Source of the DNA: Planctomycetota bacterium
GTDB lineage: Bacteria > Planctomycetota > Planctomycetia > Planctomycetales > Planctomycetaceae
Direction: 5' to 3'
NCBI GenBank assembly: GCA_022600195.1
Contig: JAHZKX010000026.1
Coordinates: 79,061-143,060 of the forward strand
Length of the DNA stretch: 64,000 bases
Position 1 is the stretch's first letter; each line of letters opens with the position of its first letter. Shown one piece after another: positions 37,551 to 49,419 of the stretch. The notes beneath the pieces were generated by a model. The model made no database searches. It had not been told where the DNA came from and saw nothing but the letters and a program-made list of their open reading frames with translations. A program made the translations under genes and the position numbers.

Positions 37551-39790
37551 TATTTATCCTCAGAGACAATGATGTTATCGAAGTAAGCATCCGCTAGACG
37601 GTAAAGATAAAGCCCTGGACTGCCCTTCGTATTGGCATGTGGGTCTGAGGCTTCTATGCTCCACTCTTTTGGTTCCGGTTTTTTACGAGGCCATACTTTA
37701 CCTTTTACAGTTGCATGGCCATCCTTGATATCGACTTTGAGTTTCAATGTATACCAGACATCCGGGTCGGAGCGAAATCGAACTTCCTTTGTCATTCTCT
37801 TATGTGGTGCCCAGCTTTGAATGGCCAGCTTACTGGAATTCCCTTTGAGAATCAGGTTATAACGATTCACTGTGACACCCATGCTGGCCAGTTTTCGTTT
37901 TTGTTCTTTAAGAATGACATCCGCCTGAACCGTGTATCCCTTAGGTGCCAACTGACTCATATCCGAAGGACCGAGCCAGATGGTTGCACTGGGGCGACCC
38001 TTTCCAGGACTGGCTTTGAGTGCCGTCGTACCGTCAACTTCATTGGGTTGTAGCTTCAAAAACGCATTCACCCAGGTTGGTGGGACCTGCTTGCCTTTAA
38101 ATCCTTCGAGATCATACTTCCAGGGAAGGGGTGGGAAGACACGAACTCGTGAGACGGCGGTCGCGTCTCCGACTTTCACGGAAACGGTTCCCGCAGCCGG
38201 TGATTTCAAATCGGCAGGAGCCGTCAAGCTGAGGCCAGCGACTTTGGCAGATTCGAGACCCTTGCCAGGAGTGATCTTGGCATCGACCTTTTTAATGAAC
38301 CTGCCATTTTCATCATAAGCCAGAACTTCGTAGTCGATTTTCTCTCCTTGAGTCACAGCGACCTCAAAGGGAACTAACTGAATTGAAGCAATCTTCTCCT
38401 GTTTCGGTTTTTCAGCTTGCAAGGCGGGAACGGAACCACTGTCCGATTTTTTGGCTGTATCACCGATGCAGATTGTTCTGTCACGGGTGACGAAATAAAT
38501 ACGACCATCGGCGATCGCCGGAGAAGCATAGATTTCATCGAGACCTTTATCCACGCGGGCTTGAAGCTGGACGTGTGAGAGTTCTTCACATTTTTCACGG
38601 CTCGGCTTGAGGATATGAATGTTTCCATTCACTTCCATGACATACAGTTTCCCATCTGCCCAGACAGGAGAACCTTTACCGACGGTACCGAGATTATAAG
38701 TCCAGAGCTCTTTCCCGGATTTACTATCGTAGGCATACATGCGACCGGTGTCAGCGACGACGTATAGGATTCCGTCTTTGACGAGCACACTTGCATAACC
38801 GGCTTTGACGCCATCCACACGCCAGACACTACCTGTTTTTGAGATATCATCGCCACGTTTCGATGCATCAATACATTGGATTCGACCAAATTCGACATTG
38901 TCGATGTTGTCTTCACCATGAGCTATATAGACTAAGTTTCCATCAGCGACAGGTGAGCAATTCAATCCGCGTTTGGACATTTTGAAGCCCCAGAGTTTTT
39001 CTCCGGTTCTGGCGTTCATAGCGTAACAGCCACCATCACTGTTGCCGGCAATCATCATGCGCACGCCATCAATGACGGTCACTATGGGTACAGAAAAGTT
39101 TGTGTCATAAGGTTTACCACCTGGAGCAGCCGTCCAAAGCAGTTTTCCGGTTTTTTTATCGAACGCATAGTAAGTCTGTTTTGGGGGAGGAACAGCAGTC
39201 TTACCCCAGTTGAGTTGCAGAAAACTGACAATCACGCGGTTTTCATCAACAATGGGTGTTTGTGTTCGACCTCCATAACCTGAGATTTTTCCAAAGTCTT
39301 CAGCCAGTGAAGTTTCCCAGAGTACTTTGCCTTTGGGGGAGTAACACCGAAACAGGCCACTGACAGAGTGAACGAAAACATTTCCGGTTTCAGGATCGCC
39401 GGCCATACTGGCCCAGCCAATGCGAGGTGAGGGGATGTCGGTTTGAAAGACATTGAACTCATCTTTCCAGAGTTCTTCACCTGTCTTGGCATCCCAGCAG
39501 ACGACCTGTTCTCTGGCGTTAATCTTATCTTTGGGATCTGTGACATCATGGTGCGTTCGACAATTCAGATAAACACGACCATCTAAAATAATCGGAGCCG
39601 AGCGTCCGCCAATATCTGATTTCCAGATGACATTTTTGCCGTCCAGCGACCAGGTATCGACTAAATTGGTTTCACGGGAGATGCCATTATGCTCTGGACC
39701 GCGCCAGTGTGCCCAATCGGCGGCAGTGACAAATGTGGCGGTGAAAAACAGCATAACGGAGCCAACAAGCACCATGTTCATTCTTCGCAT
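37550..39790 (-). CDS. Secreted PQQ-like beta-propeller protein with C-terminal lectin-like domain
   Basis: 746 aa with a signal peptide (residues 1-24, cleaved near [10 protein letters not shown]). Residues ~25-425 form a propeller opening with [14 protein letters not shown], a common planctomycete start, and blades such as [13 protein letters not shown] and [13 protein letters not shown]. After a ~100-residue beta domain ([20 protein letters not shown]) the C-terminal ~190 residues look like a concanavalin-type jelly roll that could bind glycans. The first gene of a coupled pair, it ends in TAATG. Substrate unknown. Confidence 0.83.
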   Translation of the reverse strand: MRRMNMVLVGSVMLFFTATFVTAADWAHWRGPEHNGISRETNLVDTWSLDGKNVIWKSDIGGRSAPIILDGRVYLNCRTHHDVTDPKDKINAREQVVCWDAKTGEELWKDEFNVFQTDIPSPRIGWASMAGDPETGNVFVHSVSGLFRCYSPKGKVLWETSLAEDFGKISGYGGRTQTPIVDENRVIVSFLQLNWGKTAVPPPKQTYYAFDKKTGKLLWTAAPGGKPYDTNFSVPIVTVIDGVRMMIAGNSDGGCYAMNARTGEKLWGFKMSKRGLNCSPVADGNLVYIAHGEDNIDNVEFGRIQCIDASKRGDDISKTGSVWRVDGVKAGYASVLVKDGILYVVADTGRMYAYDSKSGKELWTYNLGTVGKGSPVWADGKLYVMEVNGNIHILKPSREKCEELSHVQLQARVDKGLDEIYASPAIADGRIYFVTRDRTICIGDTAKKSDSGSVPALQAEKPKQEKIASIQLVPFEVAVTQGEKIDYEVLAYDENGRFIKKVDAKITPGKGLESAKVAGLSLTAPADLKSPAAGTVSVKVGDATAVSRVRVFPPLPWKYDLEGFKGKQVPPTWVNAFLKLQPNEVDGTTALKASPGKGRPSATIWLGPSDMSQLAPKGYTVQADVILKEQKRKLASMGVTVNRYNLILKGNSSKLAIQSWAPHKRMTKEVRFRSDPDVWYTLKLKVDIKDGHATVKGKVWPRKKPEPKEWSIEASDPHANTKGSPGLYLYRLADAYFDNIIVSEDK

Positions 39791-40057
39791 AGAAGATCCT
39801 CACTGTTCATTTATGGATTGTGGTATCACTGATGAAGGACTGCAAACCCTTGTATAGGTTTACCATCTCAGCTCTTAAGGTGGGAGGGTTCATCCCTTAC
39901 CTATAATACAGTATTGAACTTGTCTAGCTATTGCAATGGTCTCATCTGATCTCTCAACCAGATTTAAAAAGTGGTATAATCCTTTATAATTAAGTTGATT
40001 TCGATCATAATCAAGTGTTTGGCACTTCTCCTATATACGTATCTCAGTGCAATTTGA

Positions 40058-41065
<1,008 letters not shown>

Positions 41066-41317
41066 ATGAAAATTTGGTGAGGAATGGGAATCTTGTAATA
41101 AGATTGATGCGAATTGGCGATGGTTTTGCTACAATACCCGACTTGTTTTTGATGAAAGTTCGCATATCTCACATCGTCAGAACAATCGCAGTTTTCACGA
41201 ATCAATAACAGGATGGCAGATTTTTCCGAACTTCAATCGGGGAAATTGTGTCACTTTTCTTTTCCAGATTACCGATAGTGTGAATTTACTTTATATTAAA
41301 TGAGACGAGGTGTATCA

Positions 41318-42523
41318 GTGCAATTAACGGGAAATGCCAGCAGTCAGGAAACGATTGCGCTATTCGAGAAATATGTCATTCCCAATTATGGTCGGTATCC
41401 GATCAGTCTGGTACGCGGCGAAGGCAGTTATGTCTGGGACGCCGAAGGGAAACGCTATCTCGATCTATTTCCCGGTTGGGGCTGTAATATTCTCGGTTAT
41501 TCTCCCGAACCGGTTGTTGCCGCCATTCAGGATCAGGTTTCACGACTGATTCACGTTCCTAACACGTGGTACACTGAAGCTCAGGGAAAATTTGCTGAAT
41601 TTCTATGCACGCGTAGTTTCGGTAAAGCCTTTTTCTGCAACAGCGGTGCCGAGGCTGTAGAGGGTGCCATCAAACTGGCTCGGCTGCACTTCGATGGGAA
41701 ACGTCCCAAAATTATTACCTGCGAAAATGGTTTCCATGGCCGAACGTTTGCGGCGGTGACAGCCACAGCACAACCGAAATATCATGCCGGACTGGGTCCT
41801 TTAGTCGCCGGTTTTCGTTATGCCCCTTATAATGATCTGCAAGCGATTGCCGATCTGGTCGATGATGAAACCTGTGCCATTATGGTAGAGCCGATTCAGG
41901 GAGAAGGTGGTGTGAATATTCCGGATCAGGAATATCTCGCCGGTTTAAGGCAACTGGCGGATGAAGCCAACTGTCTGCTGATTTTTGATGAAGTACAAAC
42001 CAGTATGGGGCGAACCGGAACCTGGTTCGGTTATCAGCAGTGGGGCGTTCAACCCGATATCATGACGATGGCCAAAGGCATCGCCGCGGGAGTGGCAGCC
42101 GGCGCGGTCATTGCCACCGAAGAAGTTGCCCCCAGTTTAAAACCCGGGATGCACGCCAGCACCTTTGGTGGGAATCCCCTGGCGATGGCAGCGGGACTGG
42201 CCACCGGTCAGATGATTGAAGAACAAAATCTGCTCGAAAACTGTCAAACCATGTCAAATCAGTTTCAGCAGTTCTTTGAACAACTGCAAGCAGAATTACC
42301 AATCATTCGAGAAGTGCGTGTTCGCGGCATGATGGTGGGAGTTGATTTGAATATCCCCTCCGGTCCAGCCGTTGGAAAATGTATGGATCGCGGACTGCTC
42401 ATCAATTCCACACATGATACGGTCGTGCGTTTACTGCCTCCTTTGAATGTGACGTCGGAACAAGTTGAAGAAGGCTGCGAACTTATCGCAACCGTGCTTC
42501 GTGAAATGGCGGAGGAAGATTAA
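41318..42523 (+). CDS. argD: Acetylornithine aminotransferase
   Basis: 401 aa from a GTG at 41318 with GAGG 7 bp upstream; an ATG at 41300 without a ribosome site would add six residues. Class III aminotransferase features are [15 protein letters not shown] (phosphate-binding), GFHGRT, the PLP-binding Asp in [13 protein letters not shown], and the Schiff-base Lys in TMAKGIAAG. Context favours ArgD, since argF follows. It converts N-acetylglutamate semialdehyde to N-acetylornithine in arginine synthesis. Confidence 0.92.
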   Translation: MQLTGNASSQETIALFEKYVIPNYGRYPISLVRGEGSYVWDAEGKRYLDLFPGWGCNILGYSPEPVVAAIQDQVSRLIHVPNTWYTEAQGKFAEFLCTRSFGKAFFCNSGAEAVEGAIKLARLHFDGKRPKIITCENGFHGRTFAAVTATAQPKYHAGLGPLVAGFRYAPYNDLQAIADLVDDETCAIMVEPIQGEGGVNIPDQEYLAGLRQLADEANCLLIFDEVQTSMGRTGTWFGYQQWGVQPDIMTMAKGIAAGVAAGAVIATEEVAPSLKPGMHASTFGGNPLAMAAGLATGQMIEEQNLLENCQTMSNQFQQFFEQLQAELPIIREVRVRGMMVGVDLNIPSGPAVGKCMDRGLLINSTHDTVVRLLPPLNVTSEQVEEGCELIATVLREMAEED

Positions 42524-42565
42524 CGCCGACAGCGTTTCTGGTGAAACAATTTGATCTATTCACAT

Positions 42566-42603
42566 ATTCCTGTTCGAATCTTAATGAAGAATCGAACAGG
42601 AAT
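42566..42603 (+). promoter_or_regulatory. Long hairpin between argD and argF
   Basis: ATTCCTGTTCGA and TCGAACAGGAAT form a perfect 12-bp stem, continued past one A-A mismatch by TCTT/AAGA around an AATG loop. TACTGTTTTT follows. It ends 35 bp before the argF start, leaving little room for a separate promoter, so it may be an attenuator or processing site rather than a plain terminator. Confidence 0.65.
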
Positions 42604-42638
42604 TACTGTTTTTAACAAGACATTGATTGAGATATCGC

Positions 42639-43556
42639 ATGAGACACTTAGTTACTTTAAACGATTTGCAATCGTCAGAAATAATCGAAATATTTGCCCT
42701 GGCTCAGGAACTGAAGGACAAACGAAGCGCTGGAGAACGTCCCCAGTTATTGCAGGGACGGACAATGACCCAGGTGTTTGAAAAACCTTCACTAAGAACG
42801 CGGCTCAGTTTTGAGTCGGCGATGTGTGAATTGGGCGGGGGGGCCAGTTTCTTCACGTGTAAAGAAGCGGGCCTGGATGGTCGCGAGTCGGTAGAAGATG
42901 TGGCACGAGTTATCGGCAGGTATTCCGATGTTGTGACGTTAAGAACATTTTCGCACGATTTGATTAAGCAGTTCGCTCAAAATTCATCGGCATCTGTCAT
43001 CAATGCGCTGTCTGATTTGAGTCATCCCTGTCAGGCACTCACGGACCTGTTCACAATTCAGGAAGTCGCCGGCGATTTATCTCAGCAGAAACTGGTTTAT
43101 GTGGGCGATGGTAACAATGTCGCGTATTCGCTTGCTAATTGCTGTGCGAAACTGGGAGTTCCGTTTGTCGTCTCCTCTCCGGATGGATTTGAGTTATCAC
43201 CGAATTTTGTGAAGTCATTACAGGAAAATCAAACTGGTTCAACATTGGAAGTGGAGACAGACCCTCAGAAAGCAGTCGCGGGAGCTACCGTTATCTACAC
43301 GGACGTCTGGGCCAGCATGGGACAGGAATCTGAAACCGAAAGACGCAAAAAGATTTTTGCCGATTATCAGGTAAACTCCAGTCTGATGTCCGCCGCTGCG
43401 AAGAACTGTCAATTCATGCATTGCCTGCCAGCCAAACGCGGCCTGGAAGTGACTGATGAAGTACTCGACAGTCAGCAGAGTATCGTCTTCCAGCAGGCAG
43501 AAAACCGAAAGCATTTAGCAAAAGGTCTCTTGGTCTGGCTGCTGCAACAACAATAA
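42639..43556 (+). CDS. argF: Ornithine carbamoyltransferase
   Basis: 305 aa from the ATG at 42639. Carbamoyl-phosphate binding FEKPSLRTRLSFE, the HPCQALTD motif, and the ornithine-binding HCLPAKRG segment are all present. It makes citrulline from ornithine and carbamoyl phosphate in the cytoplasm. It follows argD by 115 bp with a strong hairpin between them. The Gly/Ser-rich loop and spacing match anabolic enzymes. It converges with the YeiH-type gene. Confidence 0.95.
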   Translation: MRHLVTLNDLQSSEIIEIFALAQELKDKRSAGERPQLLQGRTMTQVFEKPSLRTRLSFESAMCELGGGASFFTCKEAGLDGRESVEDVARVIGRYSDVVTLRTFSHDLIKQFAQNSSASVINALSDLSHPCQALTDLFTIQEVAGDLSQQKLVYVGDGNNVAYSLANCCAKLGVPFVVSSPDGFELSPNFVKSLQENQTGSTLEVETDPQKAVAGATVIYTDVWASMGQESETERRKKIFADYQVNSSLMSAAAKNCQFMHCLPAKRGLEVTDEVLDSQQSIVFQQAENRKHLAKGLLVWLLQQQ

Positions 43557-43637
43557 TACGGTCTGTCTTCTTTCGCTAGAAATGAAAGCCAGGTACGTAC
43601 CAGCGGTATGAATCATTGGAGAAGTCTTCAGCGATGA

Positions 43638-45107
43638 CTATTTATTGAATACTTCGTTGATGACGTCTTTATAAAAGACCGAGAACATCAGCCAGGCCAT
43701 CAGCAGAGTCAGAATTAAATTCAGCGACTGACCACACACATAGAGAATCAGAGGTTTTCCCCCTTTGAGGAATTTTGTCAGTTCGCGGAAGTTGGTTTCC
43801 AGTCCGATACTGATAAATGCCAGACAGAAGAACCAGCCTCGAAATACCTTGGATGATTCTTTTACCATTGTCGGAACAATGATTTCACCACCTTGCATAG
43901 AAACATAGAGCAGAGAGAAAACAGATGATGCAAGCACGAAGCCCAGTACAAATTTAGGAAAGCGATACCAGATTTCCCAGGCGTTGGGTTTCACTTGCGA
44001 ATCTTTACCTTCGACACAAGTCACCCAGTACACGGCCACGCCGAATGCGGTGACACCAATTAAAATGTTTTGAATCATCTTGATGGTAATGGCGATTTGT
44101 TCTGCTTGTTCTCCCAGAATCGCTCCCGAGGCAGCAACCGCGCCGGTGGAGTCTATCGTGCCTCCCATCCAGGCACCTCCGAGAATGGGACCAATCCCCA
44201 ATAATTTAATCACGATGGGCATCAGTATCATCATGAAAACCGTGAAACTTAACGAGAGGCCAATCGCAAACGAAAGCTCTTCCTTTTTCGCTTTACAAGA
44301 TGCTGCGGTGGCAATCGCTGCGGATACACCACACACGGACATGTCAGCCGAGATCACCATGTTCAATGACTTCGATTCCAGTTTGAGGATCTTCTGACCG
44401 AAAATATAAGTGCTGATCAGCACTATCGGTGTTACAATCCAGGCGACACAAATTCCTGGTACCCCCAATATCAACAAGCGGCTGAATAAGACACTGGCTC
44501 CCATGATCACCAGTCCTGTTTTGATATACAGCTCTGTTTTCAAGGCAGGTTTCATCCATTTAGGAGTACCTATCGTATTACTGATTACCAAGCCTATCAT
44601 CAGTGCCCAGAGTGCATACTCCAGGTTGTAGCGTTTCGCGACGACCTGACCGGTGAGGACATAAGCCAGTGTTGCCAACAAAAATACACCCAGGAAACCA
44701 ATGGCAAATTTTAGAACGGATTGCCCCATTACTTTGATGCCAATTGCGAAAACGCACAGGCTGATCAGAAACACAACACAGATGGGAATCAGTAGACTGC
44801 TTTTCTCGGGGGGAAATAGAGAGTCCCGGGGAGATTCATTCCACTTGCCCGGTTTGGCCAGCCAGGATTTCAGCGGGCTATGTACTTCCAGTTTTTCACC
44901 CGCTGCTTGAGCTTCAGTCAGTTGTTCTGAAAAATTTTCCGGCAAATTGAGATAGAAAGCCAGGAAACAGATTAAAAGCAGGGCGCCGCCAATCCAGACA
45001 GCCCACCAGTCTTCACTGGTTTTCATTTCAGACCAGGTCGAGCGCCTGGGTTCTGCGACCACAAACTCATTCTGCTCTGGTTCGGGAGTGGGCGCGTTTT
45101 CTGGCAT
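43638..45107 (-). CDS. YeiH-type (UPF0324) putative sulfate exporter family protein
   Basis: 489 aa with about 11-12 hydrophobic helices. The conserved segments [60 protein letters not shown] and [20 protein letters not shown] match the YeiH/YggA-type membrane family named as putative sulfate exporters; the transport role is not well proven. It is longer than E. coli YeiH because of a ~95-residue N-terminal extension with an extra helix and a polar loop. It sits upstream of no clear partner; the DsbD-like gene lies 176 bp upstream on the same strand. Confidence 0.8.
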   Translation of the reverse strand: MPENAPTPEPEQNEFVVAEPRRSTWSEMKTSEDWWAVWIGGALLLICFLAFYLNLPENFSEQLTEAQAAGEKLEVHSPLKSWLAKPGKWNESPRDSLFPPEKSSLLIPICVVFLISLCVFAIGIKVMGQSVLKFAIGFLGVFLLATLAYVLTGQVVAKRYNLEYALWALMIGLVISNTIGTPKWMKPALKTELYIKTGLVIMGASVLFSRLLILGVPGICVAWIVTPIVLISTYIFGQKILKLESKSLNMVISADMSVCGVSAAIATAASCKAKKEELSFAIGLSLSFTVFMMILMPIVIKLLGIGPILGGAWMGGTIDSTGAVAASGAILGEQAEQIAITIKMIQNILIGVTAFGVAVYWVTCVEGKDSQVKPNAWEIWYRFPKFVLGFVLASSVFSLLYVSMQGGEIIVPTMVKESSKVFRGWFFCLAFISIGLETNFRELTKFLKGGKPLILYVCGQSLNLILTLLMAWLMFSVFYKDVINEVFNK

Positions 45108-45283
45108 GATTCTTCTCGGAGCTAAGAGACATTGGTGGGTTCACTTTGAAACTAAGAACCATAGCTTACAGAATCGATGGGCAATCGAAAAGCGTAAGCC
45201 TGCTACTTGCTTCCAGAATTCGGGCGCAGCAATTCAGCGCTGAAAAAGAGAGCGTCCGTCGCCTGACTCTTTAAGAGCTGCAC

Positions 45284-47617
45284 TTAATGAGGGGCAACAT
45301 TTGAAATCATTGCCTGCTTGGCTGGCTTTGCTGCCGCGGGCGCGTTCACTGCTTGCTCCAATTTTTCAAGCAAATACGATTGCGAGTACAGGTCGGGAAT
45401 GACAATTGGCTTTTCAAGTTGATTCGCGGGATAGATCACGGTCAATGGTATGCTAATGCTATTAAGCTCATCCAGCTTTTCTTTGATTATTGGTGAATAG
45501 TCTGTGTAATCTGCATACATAGTAACGATATTATGCTTTTTGATCAGCTCAAGCGTTTCTTCAGTATTCAAAGCATACTTTTCATTAGTTTTACATGTCA
45601 GGCACCAGTCAGCAGAAAAGTCGATTAGTACTATTTTGTTTTCAGCTCTCAATTTTTCCAACTCTGTCGCATTGAAGGGAACCCAGGGCAATTCATGCGC
45701 TGATTTCTGGCTTGTTTCGTAACCGAACAGACAAATGGCTGTCGTTAAGAGGAGCGCGGATGCACGCACAATCATCTTTTTTTGTTTTGATGAGTTGTGT
45801 TCGTACAGACTGCCAATCATCCAAAGGCCTGTTGTAATTCCCAACAACATGATCAAAACGGGAATTGTCAGCGATTCGTCCATAGTGGAAATGATAAAGA
45901 TCACAGCGCCCATCAGCACGATGCCCGAGAACTCTTTAAATCGCACCATCCACATTCCCGGTTTGGGAAGATGAGAGATTGCTTTGGGGAATATGCTGAA
46001 TATCAGATAAGGTGATGCCATCCCCACTCCCATCACTATCCAGACGAGATAGGTAATATCTGGAGTCTGACTGACAGACCAGGCAAGAACCGGTCCCAGG
46101 AACGGGCCACTACAGGGAGTTGCCAGCAGGGTTGCCAGGATGCCTGTGAAAAAAGCACCCGTTAGTCCCTCCTTCTGTTCTCCGCTGGCAGCAGAACCGA
46201 TGACACCCGGTACAGAAATTTCGAAAACGCCCAGCATGCTCAGCCCCATCGCATACACGATACAGGCCATGACCACATTGAATTTTGTACTTTGAAATAA
46301 ACCACCCCAGCCCAGTCCGGCAAAGACAGCCAGGGAAGCCAGAGCAATAAATACTGCGATGACTCCCAACGAGTAGAAAATATTTAACAGGAAGATCCGC
46401 ATCCGGCTTTCGCCAGCCTGCTGCACGAAACTCATGACTTTAATGGCAACCACTGGTAGTACACAGGGCATCACATTCAGAATCAGCCCACCCAGAAAGG
46501 CGAAAAAGAGATTGAGTGCGAGTGAACGGTTATCCGCAACGGTATTAGAATCAAATTGCGAATCATCGTCGCTACCACCCTTCAATTCTTCGATCGAAGA
46601 CAGCGCAACCGGCGTGGCATTTGTCAAATTTCCTAACTGAAATTCCACCGGCAATGGAGGACGACAACTTCCCTCGTTACAGATCTGATACTTCAGCTTG
46701 CCTTCTACGCCAATTTCTTTGGCTCCCGGAATCCGCTCGAAGACGCGGGACCAGACTACTTTGTCATAATGCGTACGTTGAGTGTATTCATCATGCACTT
46801 CGACTTTCGGTTCCGGGTTGGCAGTAAACTGTCTGGAAACAGGTTTCAAACCCTCCAGCTTGAAAATTTCAATATGTGTCGGTAGCCCTGCTTGCTTTTT
46901 ATCCTGATCCAACGCAAACGTATGAAATTCTTTTTCCAGAGTCATCGTGATCGTAAGCTGTACACGTTTTTCAGGATCTGTTTTGGAAGGGGCTAAATCA
47001 AACGTCAGTTCTACCGGATCGGGTTTTGAGCGGCGTTCGGGAATCGTTGTGAACGAATGTGGTGAACTTTCTTTTTTGCCGGACAGAGTAGCCGTGAAAG
47101 CAAACTGTAAAGGGACACAGCTTTTCGCGTCACATACCTGATACAGCATTTGTCCTTTGAGCAGAACGTCCGAGAGGCTTTTTACATCTTTCTTCACTTC
47201 AAAACGGCGGTTCCAGATGACATGTTTTGAATATTTTTCGACTTCCTTTCCGAACAGGGGTTCAAAGACTGTTTTCGGACGATGGTCGGCATTGAAATGT
47301 TTGTCGACAGCCGTCAAACCTTTGGATTCTTCAATCACAAACTTGGTCGCACCGCCGAATGTCGGGTTGGTTGAGTATGTGTAGGAGCCTTCCGGAATGA
47401 TCATCGCCAGAGAAAGTGTCACCGTATCGCCGGCCTGGGCATCCTGCGGAACGAAGCTCACACTGATTTCCGCCTTCGGCGCAGCAGCCCCTCCCGAAGC
47501 GTTCTTCTGGTTGAATAGATCTGTCAGAGAACTCTTTTGGGCCTGCAATCCGGCTGATGTGCTGAAGATCGCTGCAAATAGTGTTATGATGACGGCAAAA
47601 TGGCGACGAGTTTTCAA
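45284..47617 (-). CDS. DsbD-like thiol:disulfide interchange protein (cytochrome c biogenesis type)
   Basis: About 777 aa from a TTG at 47617 with AAGGG 7 bp upstream; a GTG at 47638 is the alternative. After a signal peptide come two tandem DsbD-alpha-like domains, each with a Cys pair (YQVCDAKSC ~170; YQICNEGSC ~310). The membrane part has the paired cysteines of VMPCVLP and ATPCSGP in about eight helices. The C-terminal thioredoxin domain has ADWCLTCK. It would carry electrons from cytoplasmic thioredoxin to periplasmic thiols, as needed for haem attachment to the many CxxCH proteins nearby. Confidence 0.88.
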   Translation of the reverse strand: MKTRRHFAVIITLFAAIFSTSAGLQAQKSSLTDLFNQKNASGGAAAPKAEISVSFVPQDAQAGDTVTLSLAMIIPEGSYTYSTNPTFGGATKFVIEESKGLTAVDKHFNADHRPKTVFEPLFGKEVEKYSKHVIWNRRFEVKKDVKSLSDVLLKGQMLYQVCDAKSCVPLQFAFTATLSGKKESSPHSFTTIPERRSKPDPVELTFDLAPSKTDPEKRVQLTITMTLEKEFHTFALDQDKKQAGLPTHIEIFKLEGLKPVSRQFTANPEPKVEVHDEYTQRTHYDKVVWSRVFERIPGAKEIGVEGKLKYQICNEGSCRPPLPVEFQLGNLTNATPVALSSIEELKGGSDDDSQFDSNTVADNRSLALNLFFAFLGGLILNVMPCVLPVVAIKVMSFVQQAGESRMRIFLLNIFYSLGVIAVFIALASLAVFAGLGWGGLFQSTKFNVVMACIVYAMGLSMLGVFEISVPGVIGSAASGEQKEGLTGAFFTGILATLLATPCSGPFLGPVLAWSVSQTPDITYLVWIVMGVGMASPYLIFSIFPKAISHLPKPGMWMVRFKEFSGIVLMGAVIFIISTMDESLTIPVLIMLLGITTGLWMIGSLYEHNSSKQKKMIVRASALLLTTAICLFGYETSQKSAHELPWVPFNATELEKLRAENKIVLIDFSADWCLTCKTNEKYALNTEETLELIKKHNIVTMYADYTDYSPIIKEKLDELNSISIPLTVIYPANQLEKPIVIPDLYSQSYLLEKLEQAVNAPAAAKPAKQAMISNVAPH

Positions 47618-47936
47618 AACGAAACCCTTCCAGTACACTCGAAAATAAAACGAATTGGCATGTGAGCCACGCTTATTATTATATCGGTTTCAGGACTGTT
47701 TTCTTCTGTGAGTTATGTCACAATTCCTGAGCGATTCTTACGAATATTAGATTTTTACGTCAAGATTGACAACCGGTGACTGACATTCTCTCAAATAGTG
47801 ACCTTTTGGTCCAATTTAGGGTTTCTCAGCGAGATTCTCTCCCTTATTATAGGAAAAGGGAAACTCGGGGTATATCAGATTCAGGATATAAATGATAACC
47901 CATAAGTAAACTTTGATCAATTATAGATTGAGATCC

Positions 47937-49241
47937 ATGATAACGCGTTGTCTTTTACTCTGTCTGGTTCTGGCCAGTCTGTCGGCGGAACTGAACGGAC
48001 AGGAACCGCTGGTGGCATTAAAGCCGCATGAAATGGTCAAAGAGATCGAGTTTCGGGACCCCATTCCGTTCGGATTGAAACCGGTGGAATATGGTTTTGG
48101 GGAACTGACTGATCCCGTCTCTCTGCTGAATCAAAAGTTAAGTGCCGGCACATTAAATCTTCAACATGATTCACAATGGGGCTATTTACGCGAGGTCTTA
48201 AAGTATCTGAAGATCCCGGAAAGCTCTCAGTTGATGGTGTACTCGAAAACAGCCCTCAATCCACGTCTGATAAAACCGACCAATCCCCGCGTCGTTTATT
48301 TTAACGATGATCTTTATCTGGGTTGGGTCCCTGGTGCGACTGCGATGGAACTGGCCTCTGTTGATCCGCTGAAAGGTACGATTTTCTTCGAGTTACAGGC
48401 TAAGCCGACAGTGAAACCGCAGTTTGTTCGTTCGGATCGTTGTCTTTCCTGTCATGCGGGTGGTTCCAGTTTACGTGTACCCGGGTTGCTGGTTCGTTCT
48501 TTCTTAACCGATTTACATGGCCGCCCGATTTCCGGCTATTCCCAGATCTCGCATGATAAACCGTTAGAAAAACGCTGGGGAGGCTGGTACGTGACAGGAA
48601 CACATGGCGAGATGGTTCATCTCGGTAATGTCTTTGGGAAAGAGGCGATTGAAGAATCAAAGGCCAATCCCGCATATCTGACGAATCTGAAACAGATCGA
48701 CCAGTTCGTAGATACCTCCAAGTATTTGAATCCACATTCCGATCTTGTGGCGCACCTGATACTGGATCATCAGGTTCACGGCCATAATTTAATTACTCGC
48801 GTCAGTATGGAAGAGCAGTTGCGCTTAAAGTCTGATGTAGAAGATCGCCTGTTGCGGTATCTGCTGTTTCTGGACGAAGCGGAACTGGCAGGTCCGCTGA
48901 AAGGGACGACCACGTACCAGAGCTGGTTTGAACAGCAGGGTAAACGTGATTCCCAGGGTCGCTCTCTGAAAGACTTTGATCTGAAAACAAGACTATTCCG
49001 CCATCGTCTGAGTTATCTGATTTACACAGACAGCTTCAACAAGATGCCACCGTCTGCCCGACTGAGGATTTTACGGGAAATCTATGCATTTATGAATGCA
49101 ACAGACTCGGAACTCGAGCAGGAATGGGATGTCTATCCTGAGGATTTTCCCTCGCAGGAACGTCAGGCGATTGTACAAATCGTTGCAGAAACCCTGCCAG
49201 ATTGCCCGGAATTCTGGAAATCTCCAGCCCGGACCGAATGA
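47937..49241 (+). CDS. Secreted protein with one c-type haem motif, unknown function
   Basis: 434 aa from the ATG at 47937 (frame open from a TTG at 47913). A signal peptide (residues ~1-21) precedes an unrecognised domain with many conserved-looking turns. One CLSCHAGG motif (~168) should attach haem c, and distal histidines (SQISHDK, THGEMVHLGN) might be the second ligand. The C-terminal third is helical. It precedes the large haem-binding propeller gene by 178 bp and may share its function. No family is recalled beyond planctomycete relatives. Confidence 0.7.
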   Translation: MITRCLLLCLVLASLSAELNGQEPLVALKPHEMVKEIEFRDPIPFGLKPVEYGFGELTDPVSLLNQKLSAGTLNLQHDSQWGYLREVLKYLKIPESSQLMVYSKTALNPRLIKPTNPRVVYFNDDLYLGWVPGATAMELASVDPLKGTIFFELQAKPTVKPQFVRSDRCLSCHAGGSSLRVPGLLVRSFLTDLHGRPISGYSQISHDKPLEKRWGGWYVTGTHGEMVHLGNVFGKEAIEESKANPAYLTNLKQIDQFVDTSKYLNPHSDLVAHLILDHQVHGHNLITRVSMEEQLRLKSDVEDRLLRYLLFLDEAELAGPLKGTTTYQSWFEQQGKRDSQGRSLKDFDLKTRLFRHRLSYLIYTDSFNKMPPSARLRILREIYAFMNATDSELEQEWDVYPEDFPSQERQAIVQIVAETLPDCPEFWKSPARTE

Positions 49242-49419
49242 ACTTTGCATTCAATAGCCCTAAATATCCTACAGCGAAGTTCAAAAAGAGGGCATTGCCT
49301 TACATGGTATTCAAGCACTATGATATCAGTCGTGTTAACGTGATTTTGTTGCCTGGCATTGATACCTGTTTGGTTCACTGATCGGGTTTTTTTATATCAT
49401 AGAACCAACATGAGGTACG

